NCBI GenBank assembly: GCA_022495995.1
Contig: JAFEMH010000989.1
Coordinates: forward strand, 496,001 to 560,000
Source of the DNA: Adenophora triphylla var. japonica
Taxonomy: Eukaryota; Streptophyta; Magnoliopsida; Asterales; Campanulaceae
Direction: 5' to 3'
Length of the DNA: 64,000 nucleotides
The position numbers and the translations under genes are program-made. Numbering within the stretch: the stretch's first letter is position 1; the number at the start of each line of letters is the position of its first letter. Shown in pieces: positions 31,350 through 43,402 of the stretch. The notes under the pieces were generated by a model, which saw only the letters and a list, made by a program, of their open reading frames with translations, searched no databases and had not been told where the DNA came from.

Positions 31350-34300
31350 GGTGTATGGGGAAGGTGAGTTGACTCGTGCTCTTCCTCAAACGAAGTATCT
31401 GCGGAGCTTGCTTCCGTTCACGGGGTTAACGAAAGGGTTTCCGTCCAAGTCTGCTAGATTCATGGCTCCTCCGGAGAAGATTCTTTGTACCACGAATGGT
31501 CCTATCCAGGTAGACTCCCACTTTCCGAGGGGATTGGTCTATGTAGGAGGCTTTTCCTTTAGCACCAAGTCGCCTTCTCTGATGTCTCGGATCTTGACTT
31601 TCTTGTCGAATGCTCGGGCCATTCTGCTCTGGTAGGCTCGAGTGTGTTCCATGGCTTTCAATCTGCGCTCGTCGAGTAGAGCAAGTTCGTCGTGACGGCT
31701 CTGTAGCCATTCGACTTCATTGATCCCGTTCTCCAAGAGTACTCGGAGGGATGGAATTTCCAATTCCACTGGCAACATCGCTTCCATTCCGTAGGTAAGC
31801 GCGAACGGAGTCTCCCCTGTGGCGGTTCGGCGATGTTCGGTATCCCGAGAGGGCTAAATGTAGCTTTTCGGGCCGGTCCGACCTGCGAGTGGTCATCTTT
31901 ACGATTATCATGGCGAGAGTTTTGTTGGTGCCTCTCTTGCACCATTGGTTTGTGGTACGTAAGGAGAAGACTTGTGACGTGTGACTACGGGTCGGTCGGT
32001 AGTTGGTCACAATCTCCTTCGAAGTGAGTCCCATTGTCGGATATGATCTCGTTGGGCACTCCGTATCGGCACATGATGTTCTCTCGGATGAACTCGGCCA
32101 CCTTCTTAGAATTCAGTACCTTGTACGATCTGGCTTCTACCCATTTGGTGAAGTAGTCGCGCGACTAAGATGAACTCGTGACCATTGCTTCCGGAGGAGT
32201 GATCTTGCCGATGACGTCGATTCCCCATGTGGCGAAAGGCCGTGGCGTAGTCATGCAATAGAGTTCATGTGGAGGAATGTGATTGAGGTTGGAGAACCGT
32301 TGACATTTGTCGCGGCTTCGGACGAGCTGGATGCGATCTGTTTCCATTGATATCCGATAGTATCCCATACGGAGAATGATACGTGTCAATGCTCGGGCGT
32401 TCATGTGCGGACCGCGGGTTCCGTTGTGAACTTCGTTCATTAGCTCGCGGCTTTTTCTTTGTTTACACAGAAGGAGTGGCCCTTGGTGGCGCTTCTTGTA
32501 CAACATACCCCCGAGAATGACGAAATGGGATGCCGGGCGTTTTAATGCCATCATGTTTTTGGCTTTGATCCCTTCTTTGTATTTTCCATCTTCATTTGTG
32601 AAGGAAGCTTCTCCGCTTTGGAGAGTGCTTGGTAAATTTGATTGTACCGGGGTTCGTCGATCGTTTCTTTTTCTTTTCGATCTCACGGCAATAGGCGGGT
32701 GTTTCCGTCTGCCTATTACGAGGGGTTTCTTGCTTTCCCATCGGGAATTTCGACAAGAGAGGCGAGGGTTGCCGGGCGTCTGCGAAGCGGTTCTGTCTCT
32801 TGGCAAATAGTGAAAAGAGATGTCCTTGAGCGAGCAATGAGCTCCTCCATGTACGTATGGTACTTACGAAGGCGAGAATCTACCGTCTTCCATTTGTTGG
32901 ACACTTGATTGATGATCAATGCTTTGAGTCTCCATATACATCCGGCTACGAGATGTTGCGCTCGAGGGCGGCTTCCAAACTGCTTGCACGAGCTTCGTAT
33001 TCTGCTGCATTGTTGGTTGCTTCAAAATTCGGCTTGATGGCTATGGGAGTATGCTCGTCCTTGGGATCGACAAGGAGCATTCCAATACCATTCCCCTTCT
33101 TGTTGGCTGCCCCATCGAAGAAGAGTTGCCGGCGGTTTGCGGCTGTCAAGTGAAAAGATTCCGTCGTCAGGAAATTGCGGATCGGGACCCTTAGGTTCCT
33201 TTGCTCGGGAAGTCGGCCGGTGATGCGCCATGACTCTACCCTTTGTTGATTTTCGACCATGTACTTGATGTCGAACTCGGCCCGGGAAGAATGACCACTT
33301 GGCTAGCCGCATTGTGAGGGATGGCTTGTCAAAGAGATATCGGACGGGGTCCACTTTGGAGACCGGGAGCAGATGCGGCGCATGTAGTGTTTCGGTTTCC
33401 CGACTACCCATACAGGCGGTACAAGTTTTCTACGATCTTTGAGTAGTGAGTTCACTTCCTTGAAGCTTAGGCTTACGAAGTAGATTGCATGCTCAACCTT
33501 GGAATCTTTTGTTCTTGTGCCGGCATTGCTCCGATTGACGTGTACATTCTTGTCGGATACGGGAGTAGTGGCTTGTCTTCATGTGGCGGGCACGAAATTG
33601 GGGATTCACCAAGTAGGTCTTGATCTTCTCAATTTGTTTGGCACTCGGAGTCCCATTTGATGTCGGCATTCTTTTTCATCGGTTTGAACATGGGCTCGCG
33701 AGAAGATGTCAAGCTGGTTGATGAAGCGGCCCGATGTGCTTGAAGTCTTCCCATGAAGCTCTTCACTTACTGTCGGGGTTTGAGGCGGCTTCATGTCGAT
33801 GATGGCCTTGATTTTCTTGGGATCGGCTTCGATACCTCTTTACGTAACCATGTACCCCGGTACCTTGCCGCGCTTGGCCGAAGGTGCACTTTGCCGAGTT
33901 TAGCCTCATGGAGTGCTTTACGAGTCTGTTGAAGAACTTTCTCGAGATCTGTCATGTCTTTGCATGTCGATCCTTGGAGTGGATGATCATGTCGTCGACA
34001 TATACTTCGATTTCCTTGTGAATCATGTCATGGAAGAGAGTACATTGCGGCCGTGGTAAATAGCCCAGCGTTCTTGAGACCGAACGGCATGGCCAGGTGT
34101 AACAGTATGTCCCCCATGGAGTGGTGAAGCGATCTTGGCTTGATCCTCCTCGGACATTTTGATGCGGTTGTATCCGGCGAACCCGTCCACGAAGGACTTT
34201 ACTTGAAATTTGCCGTGGTGTCGACCGGCATGTCGATGTTAGGCGATGGGAAATCATCTTTAGAAATTTGGCCTTGTTGAGATCCCGGAAATCCACACGG

Positions 34301-36990
34301 CATCGACCTTTCCGTTGGCCTTGGTGACCGTCACGATGTTGGAGAGCCAAGTCGGGTACTCAATCACTACGATGAAACCAACTCGGAGCATTTTCTCAAT
34401 CTCTTCTTTAACTTGCAAGGACCACTCTGGCTTGATCTTGCGCGGCTTACATTTGACGAGGCTTGGATTCGGGATCGGGGAATTGTGCTCCACGATTGAG
34501 GATCGAGTCTGGCATGTCTGATATGACCGGGCGAACACGTCAACATACTCCCGGAGGAGGCTTATCGGGGCTTCTTTTACTGCATCGGCGAAGAAGCGCC
34601 CTTGTGTCTCTTTAGGCTCTTGCAGCGACCCCGGGTTCACTTTGGTCATAACCTCTTCGGCGGCTTGGGCCGGTTGTCCTCTTGGTCAACTACACGCTCG
34701 AGAACTTCCTTAATGTATTGTTCGTTTAATGTGTATGCTTCTTTATCAATTGAATTATTAACGTCTTTTAAGTTGTTTGTTAACTTATCGGTTGTTAAAG
34801 TGGCAATGAGAGGATACTCAGAAAGGTCGGACTTTTCATTAAACAAGAACGGGAATACATGATTGGCTACATTATCATAGTCCTCGGCGTAAGGCCGTTG
34901 GATGACTCGGAAGGGGCCGGACTCGACAGAGGCCGGCTCGAGAGGGTTTGAGGCCGGGTTTAGGGAGATGTGGGTGCGGGCCCGGCTTGTCTTCCAATTA
35001 CACTGGCTTGCCCTTGGTCGGTGAAAGTTACCCAATTCTTCGATGGCATTCTTTGGATGCTTGATGAGGGTGCGGGGATCGAGAGCAGCCTGTGTTGTCC
35101 CAATCATGGCAATCATGCTTTGTTGTCGGAGCCCGATCGATCAAGTTTGGCAACTCCATGACTTCTTCAAAAAGACTACTGTAGAATTTGGTCCCTTTGA
35201 GAGCGTCTTCTATGAATTACGGTTCCTTACGCTTTGGAGTTCTTGTCTCGAACGTGGCCTCGGTGGCTGATCCGAACAATCTGTTTCCCATGGAGAGTAC
35301 CTTGAGTTGCTCCTCCAAGTCAGGATTCCCTTGAATGTGTACTCGTCTTTGGACGGTGGTGGCGGTTGGTCCGAGTAGAGGCTGTGATGTCGAGGAACGC
35401 TCCCTTATCGGATTAGCTTTGAGTCCTACGAAACGCTTGAGGTCCGTGCTAGCTGTTCCATTCTTCACTGTAGTCTTGGTGCGACTATCCACATTCTTTC
35501 TCATCTTCATCGGTTCACTTGTCGGTCCCCTCGGTTCTGCTGTCGGTTCATTGTCGGTCCCCTCGGTTCTGCTGTCGGTTCCCTCGTCGGTCCCCTCGGT
35601 TACGTGTCGGTTCCCTTGTCGGTCCCCTCGGTTCTGTTGGTTCCCTTGGTGAAGTAATGAGCGAGGTCAAAGGCTGTAAGGTCGGAGGTGGGTGTGCCGT
35701 CGGAGGTTCCCCTTTGCGAGGCTGCTTTGCCTTGGTGCGGGCGAGCCTTTTGTTCTCCCTTATGTCGGCCGGTGTTGGCACGTAGCCAAGCCCACTGGAC
35801 CGTGGTGTGGTCCTTGACTTCAATGACTTGGTGTTGGCCTTGCGGCCTTTTGCCGAGCCCGATCACAGGATGAAGTTCATGAGTTTCATCATCCTCGTGG
35901 CGGGAGGAATGCGATCGTGAGATAGTGGAAGGTCCACGTTGCATATTTGGATCTTGGAGGTCTCGAGTGAATCCGGTTAATGGCATGTCGTCATTATGCT
36001 TGATTTCTAACAACTTTGGAATGTCGTTGGTCTTTGGTCCCCTCGGTGGTGACAGTCGCCGTAGGCGTGGTTAGCTCGTTGCCTTGCATGAACTTGAGGC
36101 ATTGGTGAAGGGTGGATGCCACGCCATTGATTTGATGCGGCCGGGGACGCCCCGGGATGGGCTGTGAAAGTGATTGGAATGTCAACACTTGGAATTCGGT
36201 GGGGATCATCCGCTTGCCGAACCGGATATTAAGAGTAGCAACCCAGAAGCGTGTACGGGAAGTAGAGTCATAGGCCTTGACGGTGTGGGTGAAGGCTTTA
36301 GATGCTGTGGGCTTGATGTCAAGCGGAGTCCATCATCTTGGCGGGCAAGACATTCATTCCGGAACCTCCGTCTACCAACACGCGGGGAAGGCGACGCTCG
36401 TCCAGTGGGTTTGTGATGTAGAGCGGCTCATTGTGATCGGCCCCAAATTTTGGAAGGTCCAAATACGTGAAGGTGATAATGTTGCCATAGTGGATGTTGC
36501 CGATCATCTGAATGACTTCCTGCAGGGTTGCGTCCACGGGGACCATGGTACGGGCCGGGCTTTCCTCTAGCTTGAGCTTGTGAGGATATGAAGAGGTGAG
36601 CGAGAGACGAAGGGAAATGTTCGCTGAGTACGCTTGGTGAGTGAGGATCGGGTCCTCTTTCAAGGAATTTGCGTCTTCGGGTGGCCGGATTGCAATTACG
36701 GCTCCGTCGGCTTTTTGGTGGCCTTAGGTGGTAATGCATGGATTTGACCCGATCGGGTTAGAACAGCGACATCGGGTTTGGTCCCTTACGAACAGGCCGC
36801 TCTGAGTTGAGCCATAGTTAGAGGAGGATTCCTCGTAGCATAGGGCCGTATGTCTTCCCTCAACTCATTGATTGTGGATGAATTCCGGGAGCTTCGGCGG
36901 CTTGAGCGGATTACGTCCCGGGATGCGCTTAGGTGCCTCTGCGGGGAGGTAGTTTACGGTTTGCGCAATTGTTCGAACGTCGGTGCGCAG
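31350..36990 (-). pseudogene. gypsy pol: protease, RT, RNase H, integrase, many frameshifts
   Basis: Reading down on -: a pre-protease stretch (KLEESPARTMVPVDAT, 36540) and protease motif VLVDGGSGMNVLPAK (36381-36337). A linker follows. The RT starts near 34600 with KPRKIKPEWSLQVKEEIEKM, YPTWLSNIVTVTKANGK and VDFRDLNKA, with active site YVDDMI at about 34003. RNase H has FDGAANKKGNGIG (33122) and EATNNAAEYEA (33020), an archaeal-type RNase H typical of Tat. The integrase zinc finger (HNGTRGPHM, then CQRFSN) is at 32430-32300, its core starts ATWGIDVIGKI (32240), and its C-terminal part is MEAMLPVELEIPSLRVL and RMARAFDKKVK (31787-31600). Frame changes occur every 100-400 bp, so nothing is functional. 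Confidence 0.88.
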
Positions 36991-39900
36991 TGGTTACTGG
37001 CCCAGGCGTGCGTTGCTAACCCTCAGGGAGGTTGGAGAGTTCTCGGCTCAAGCGAACGGTCTCCTTGATCTCTTCACGGTATATCGCGTTCCTTTCCTTC
37101 TTCTTGAGCATACTCGGGGCATTACGGAGTTGGGTGCAGCGATACTCGTGGTTTGCTAGTTTTCCTCCGCTCAGGCCCCGGATCAACCTTCTTGCGGCGG
37201 AGCTGCGTCGAGAGTTAGTGCTGCGTTTCTTCCCATGTGAGAATAGCCGGTGCTTCTTTGAGCTGCGTGCGGCGGTCTAGGTAAACCTCCATCGGGGAGA
37301 GTTTTCTCCTCTGCTTTATCGAGTGGCGGGTATGTCGGAAGGCGAGTACACGGCTTCCCGAACATCTGCCCATGTGGCCAGTTCTTTGTCCCAGGTTGAT
37401 CGTTTACGTAAGCGAATGCCGTAGGCTGTGGAATCTCCACGAGTAGTTGCTCGAGGCAATTTCCATCTTCCTCTTGTTTTTAAATAGACCTTCCTCCACG
37501 AGTTGGCCTTTCAATTTGAGTGCGGAAATGATCCGTTCCCATCCTCCCGGGACCACTTGGGAGTCCGGTTTTGTTGACTTCATGCCCGGCTTGGAAGAGA
37601 ATGGTTTCATCGTCTTCGTCGTCGCTTTCACGAGAGAACTTGCTTTCCCAGGGAAGGTAAGCGGCAGGATTCGTTATTGTGTCGTTCCATCTCCTAGGTC
37701 ATCGGGACCGTTGACCACCTTGCACTGCGAGAGGGGTTGGATGAGAACAGACGGTAGTCGGGAAGTTGCCGTGAGCAAAACCCTTGAGGTCGAGCTGGTC
37801 TAGAGTGGCCTCTAGCTTTACATGCAGAAGGCTGCTGTGACACTTTAAGGGCTCGGTCCACTGTCGGTCTTTCGAGCTTGGTCTTCGTCCCAAAGACGAC
37901 TTTCTTGAGCGGCTAGTTCCATGAGGGCTTTCCTTGCGAGAGCTAAGCGGTCTCCGTAGGTGCGCATCATCGACTAGTGTCCGAGCCGTGATTACATTCA
38001 AATCGCCGAATGGCGGAACACTTGGATTACGTTGACGAAGGAAGTCGGGCCAGGACATTCCATGCGGCCTTCCTTGATCTCGATTACCAAGAAATTTGCC
38101 CATATACGCTTGATTGACCACGGGGGTATTGGGTCTGCAATGTTGATAGTCTCGTGATCTCGCTCGATCGCCAAGTCTATCGAGCTAGCGATCGGCGCGG
38201 GATGTCGAATCCGGGGCCGTGGACGGTGGGAGCGAGAATCGAGCTGGAGCATGTTGATCTTTGAGGTGGTCATTTCCTATGTCGGAAGGCGGCTACGCCT
38301 TGCGGGGAAGACTTTCACGAGATGTTTTCGGGGTGGGCTGCCGGAAGCGTTCCGAGGTTGATCGACTCGTAGCGGGGTGAGGAGCTTGGTCTCCTTGGCT
38401 GTTGCCCTTGGCCTTGGCGGCGCTTGAGGGTATAAGCTTGGCGACGGCACGGGCCGGTTGCCAGCTGGGGCAGTACTCGGAAGTAGTGATGAGCTCGAGC
38501 TCGCTTGGCGGAGCCTCGTTTACCGTGAGCGGGCGGTCATCGAGGTGACTTTGGTATTGCGAGAATCGACGATAAGGATCGGATCCTTGGTAACATCGGG
38601 ATATCTGGAATAGATGATGTTGACGAAGTCGTCGTCGGCCACTCTGTCGAGAGGATTCTTTGTCGTGTGAACCGGTTGCTTCCAATTGTCGGATAGCCGC
38701 TTATGCTTGGACGTTGAGCTTGACAATTTCCATGGTATTGGAGCCTTGGTCGTAGGTGACACGATCGGAAGGAGTTCCGTCCTCAAAGCGAGCATGTGAA
38801 TGCGAGAGGTGCCGCGGGTGCTGCCGCGTCCTCGACTCCGGAGAGTCTGATTCATCGTCATCGACGGCTCAATCAACGTAGGGGCGTATTGCGTCGGTTG
38901 CGTTCTTTGGGCGGCTAGGAAAACATCATGCTCTTCGTTGGAGAAAGAGGGGTGCGGCGGGTAGTTCCTCGTGGAGGACATCCCATACGACTTCCATGCA
39001 TTCATCACGAGAATGGCGGTGCTTGTTGACCTTTATCACAAAGATCTCTTCGCACAGCGGGGCGAGAGAGTTGGTTTGAAGAATGCGACGAATCTCCGAT
39101 TGGAGGCGGGGGTTTATGTGCCGCATCATGGCGATATTCGGCGTTTCCTTCCAATCTGCCTCCAAATGTTGGAAAGCAGCAGTTGAACTTGATGTATCGG
39201 GCGCCGAGTGCACTTTGCTCGAGTACGTTTACATAGTTAGCATCTCCAGGACTACGAGGATTACGATGAGATTTGCCCCGATAGTCCCTTGGTTGATTCG
39301 AAGGAGGTAACCCGGTGCACGAGTGCGGACACGCTTGGCTCTTGTCTCGGCTTCGTTTCCTATGAGGAAACTATCCCTCGGATGACTTCGAGATCTCCTG
39401 CCGGTTAATGAACTTAACACGGCGATGGAGAGTGGAAGCTATGGCTTTCATGTGGTGTAGCGGGCGTCCCAAAGAGCTGTGAACTCGGATGGAATGTCCA
39501 TCACATGGAATTTCTTTGGCACCATTTGGGTTTCGAACCGAGTTCCCGAGTCACCGTCCCAGGATGGGGCAGAGACGAGCTGTCGTAGGCCTTGATAGTC
39601 GAGTAGACGGAATCGAAATGGCTTTCGTTGATACGGAGGGCTCGCATCATCTTTGAGAGGGAGAACATTAACGGCTGACCCGTTGTCTACCAATACTCGG
39701 GGAGTGATATGGTGTTGAGCTTGAGAGTGATGTACGAGCTTCGTTGTGCCCGGGCATCTCTCGGTAAGTCTTCGTCACGAACGTGATCATCTTTGCCATA
39801 CGATCGGGAATCGTAGATCTCGTCTCTATCCAGGAGAAGGAGAGTCATCAAGCCATCCGTTTCTGTCTTCCTCTTGCGAGGTAAAGCCTTTCTTTGGAGC

Positions 39901-40400
39901 CTCGGGATTATGTTGAGGTTGTTTGTGGCGGTTGCCGCCCTTGGTTAGCACGTTGATCGAGTGCGAGTGCCAAGGCGACTTTGATCTTCCTTTACGGTCC
40001 GAGCTCGGAAAGTGGACAAATTGAATCTTGGGCGATCCCGCGGAGGTTAGGCTTGCGCGATAAGATTACCAAGATGCGAGGTATTCCGGTGTCACAGGGT
40101 GCAGTGCGGTTTCGGCGGGACTTTTCGGCTTTCCCTTTGTTTGCTCTAAAGGCTGCATGGCACGGAGGCAAGGAGGGTAGGTGGAGTACGGTACGTAGTA
40201 GTCGAACCTCCGGAAGGTTCTCAGAGTGTACCTACACTTGGTGTCCCCGGCTTCGTATCTTTCTCTCGATTCTTTGTTGAGAGGATTTCTTCTTTTGTTT
40301 TCTCGGAGGATTGCTCAGGACCGTTTCTCGGGACTCGTACTCCGAGCGAGGCGGAGCGATCGCAAACATCGTAGGCGATGTGGACATTAGAGGAGGATCC
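36991..40400 (-). pseudogene. gypsy linker region with a first protease-like motif
   Basis: This lies between gag and pol. A motif VDNGSAVNVLPL (about 39690-39655) followed by KPKWCQRNSM and IPSEFTALWD resembles the Ogre/Tat protease (V-D-N-G-S-A-L-N). Further down on - are a segment with TPNIAMMRHINPRLQSEI (39130), a segment with DDDFVNIIYSRYPDVTKD (38640) that echoes EFVNVIGS of copies 1 and 2, and a Lys/Arg-rich stretch. I cannot name a function. The region is much longer than between gag and pol in most gypsy elements. Confidence 0.55.
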
Positions 40401-42092
40401 AGTGAAAGAGGCGGAAAGCGGTTACGTGGCAATCTTCTTGGGCACCCGCTCAATGGAATTCACGCTGTTATTGTTCGGAAAAGGGTTTCCGGCGTATTGG
40501 GCCACGGGGCGCTCCAACTTGCCTTCTTCTATCAAGTTACGGATTTCGTATCGTAACCCCAAACGGTTGTCGGTGGTATGGCCGTGATGCGATGGAAGGC
40601 GCGATACTTGCTCTTGTCCGCATTGGCTACGGGATTCTTGGGTTTGTAATTGGCAACGGGTTTAAGGAGACCCTCCTTGATTAACCACTTCCGGCATCTT
40701 GCTCGGTGGCATGTCCAACTTGTCGAAGTGTACGGCGGCGCTTTGAGTAGAATTGTTGCTTTGTGGGGCTGGGTTTTACATTACCCATTGTCCACGATGG
40801 ATGTAGTTGACAGACGTATCTTTCCCTTTGCCGGGGCCGGTGCGGGATTGAATGCAGCTGGCTGAGCGGTATACGTATGGGCTGTGCGGTAGCCAACTTT
40901 TCCTTGAGATCCTTCTCGAGCTGTGAGCCGGCATTGACCATGGCCCGGAGATCTGGGAAGAAATGATGACTGATGAGAGTTCTGATGGACGGTCTTAAGA
41001 AGGACTTGAAGATCCGCATCTGTTCATCCTTGGAGAGTGGCTCCATGATCTCGGAGAGTTTCCAGCTCCACCTCTTGTAGAATTCCCCAACACTTTCATC
41101 CGCTTTCTGCTCAGTGGTGATTAAGTCCTCGCGACTTGTTTCCCACTCTAAGTTGGATCTGTACCGTTCCGGGGAAGATGTTACTAATCTGATCCCAGGT
41201 GTGGCGATATGGCAGGCTTGACCCTCCGAAACCATCGTAACGCTGAACTTTTGAGCGTATGCTTTGGAAGTGGTCGGCCATTTCTTTGGAGGGTTGCTCC
41301 TTTTGCTCTCATGCTGAGAACGTAGGTATCGACGTGCGTTTGAGGACATTCGGTTCCGTCGAATCGGTCCATCTCCGGCATTCTGAACTTGGCAGGGAGA
41401 GGCGTGACCATTCCCGGATCTGTGGATTTGAGCGTTTCCTGCTTTGAGCTGCTCATGGTGGCTTTCAGGTCTTTCATCTGCTCGACCATCCAGGCTAAGG
41501 TTGGGTCCAGTGGTGGACTTTGAGGCTCGGCGCCGGGTGCTACCACGTGAGCGGTAGTGATTGGAGGTGGAAGGCTTGATATATGTGGATATATGGGAGC
41601 CTTTTCTGAACTGTATCGGGGTTTGTCCCCGGTGTTTAGGGATTCGTGTATAGGCAACGGGACGAACCCGGGAGGGTATTGAGGGATATTGGCATCCTGA
41701 GATGGTCCAGCGGTGCGCTGGTGGTATTGAGTGATAGGAGTAGCACTGGGCTGGCCAAAAATGACAGGGTTGCCCTGAGAGGTGGCAACATGGAGCCTAG
41801 GTCGGCTGTTTCCTTGATTCGAAGGCATCCCGTAAGTTGGCGGGGGAGGAACCTGGTTGAAGGTTTGGTGAACTGGTTTCGGGGAATCGTCATCCTCGAC
41901 CAGGACAAAAGTACCGTCTGACTGGGGGATAGCTGCTATACCACGCTCATTCAGAAGCTGTACCACGAAATTCTGCTGATCTTCTTTCTGCCTCTTGTGA
42001 ACCTCACAAGCCCGGATGGCTTCTTCCAATGTCATATCTGTTGCCGGTGGCGGGGGTCCTTCCCCGTCACGATTTCTCGGTGAACTAGACAT
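40401..42092 (-). pseudogene. gypsy gag of the large element, frameshifted
   Basis: It starts at ATG 42092 (MSSSPRNRDGEGPPPP). An N-terminal proline-rich part is followed by TPLPAKFRMPEMDRFDGTE and THVDTYVLSMRAKGA. After a frame change near 41190-41350 the capsid domain continues with NLEWETSREDLITTEQKAD and GEFYKRWSWKLSEIM, then RALSHHFF-like and MVNAGSQLEKDL. A final KSKYRAFH...LIEEGKLE region near 40600-40500 matches the end of gag in copy 1. No CCHC knuckle is visible. The start lies in a leader conserved with copy 1. Confidence 0.85.
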
Positions 42093-43386
42093 GTCGGAAA
42101 TTCTGGCTGAGGGAACTGAGGGAACCGAAGAACTGTCTGACGCTGCCGTTACTGTGATTCTGGCAAGGCGCTGACCCGGAAATCTGAACCACTTTCTGCT
42201 CGCTGCAGGGAACGAAAGGAAGGGTTTAGGCTTCGGAAAAGGGTATTTGGCTCAAGGTTTCGGGCTTGTGCAATGTGCAGTTACCGATTAATGTTTACTT
42301 AAAGCGTGTTTTCTCAGAGTCCTAATCGGTTGGAAAAGAGCGGGTCTTCTTTTTCGCAACTAATCCTAGAGCTCTAATCAGTGGATCTCGTCACTACGCT
42401 TATAAGCCCCTCGTTTCCATTGTAGATCATCTTTCTCGAGACGGACTATCCCGAGCGAGGTCTGATAGGGCAAGCGAGTTCCACCGACAAACGAAAAAAA
42501 TGAACTTAAGGCTAGCTGATCACGCAAACTTTCAACGTGTGTGACGTACGGGCCACGATCGAAGTCAACGTCCTTAAGTTAAGGCGGGGATCGTGCCAAA
42601 ATTTGGGCATGACCTCTCTGACTCGCTTGTGCGAGACCTTAGCTTTTTAGCGTTGGCCAAGTTGTGGGCGGCACGATACATACGGCGAGGTTTGGTGACA
42701 CGGCGTCACATTGAACCTTCGGGTATATTTTTCGGCAGAGCTCCGCGTCAAAGTCAAGGCTGAAAAGCTCAAGACTTCGGGTCGGGAACGACCTTTGGTC
42801 TCAAACTCTCGAGCTTGACTCGGAGCGGGGCCCGGCGTAAAAAACATACACTTAGGCTTTATGACACGAGCTAAGCCAAAAACCAATCGGGTTCTTGGAC
42901 AAAGTGTGACCTGAAAAGAGTGCATGGCTTACACGGGCTAGGATGGGATGTTTGGGACGACCCGTGCGCCCCGAAAGGTGTCGCGAGACCAATCGGAGTG
43001 CAACTGATAAGGCCATCCCGGGTTAGGGGTTGTAGTGTGCGGTGTACCGAGGCGGCAAGTGCACGTGAAGTGCGGTGTTAGAGCGGCAAGTGCGCGTAGT
43101 GTGCGGTCACTAAAATTCTTTTTCTGAGTAAAATAGAGATTTTTTTTCAGAATGTGTCTTAAAGAATTTATGATGCACAGTTCAAAAGACAGCATGAAAA
43201 TCAAGCATGAATGGGAATGCACAAACATGGTGTGATTTTGAAAAGTTGACAATGTAATGCCTTTGAAAAACAAACCGTTCGAGGTTTTAAGTAACACACG
43301 CACACGAAAACGAGGAAGGGTAAACGAAAGTTTGACCCACGGAAGGCTTTTTAGAAAACAACGGTAGTTTTGAAAAAGTATCTTGT
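42093..43386 (-). other. untranslated leader of the large gypsy element
   Basis: It is homologous to 14482-15896, for example around gttggaaaag (42328), gttccaccgac (42478) and aagtttgaccca (43328). No gene is seen. Confidence 0.75.
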
Positions 43387-43400
43387 CCCAGTAGTCGCCA
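43387..43400 (-). promoter_or_regulatory. primer binding site of the large gypsy element
   Basis: On - TGGCGACTACTGGG lies two bases inside the LTR end (TTTCA). Compared with the intact site at 15897-15912 it lacks two bases and has one change, so priming may be impaired. Confidence 0.75.
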
Positions 43401-43402
43401 AG

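Noticed and set aside
35519..35640. Repeated gttcgg/tcggtcccctcggttctg units as a gene feature
   Set aside because: This is a short imperfect repeat in the pol linker; it may be local slippage and I could not show more.
31351..42000. Numerous + strand ORFs opposite gag-pol (for example 34602-34862, 35335-35652, 41646-41921)
   Set aside because: They are shadows of the - strand polyprotein; the recognised motifs lie only on -.
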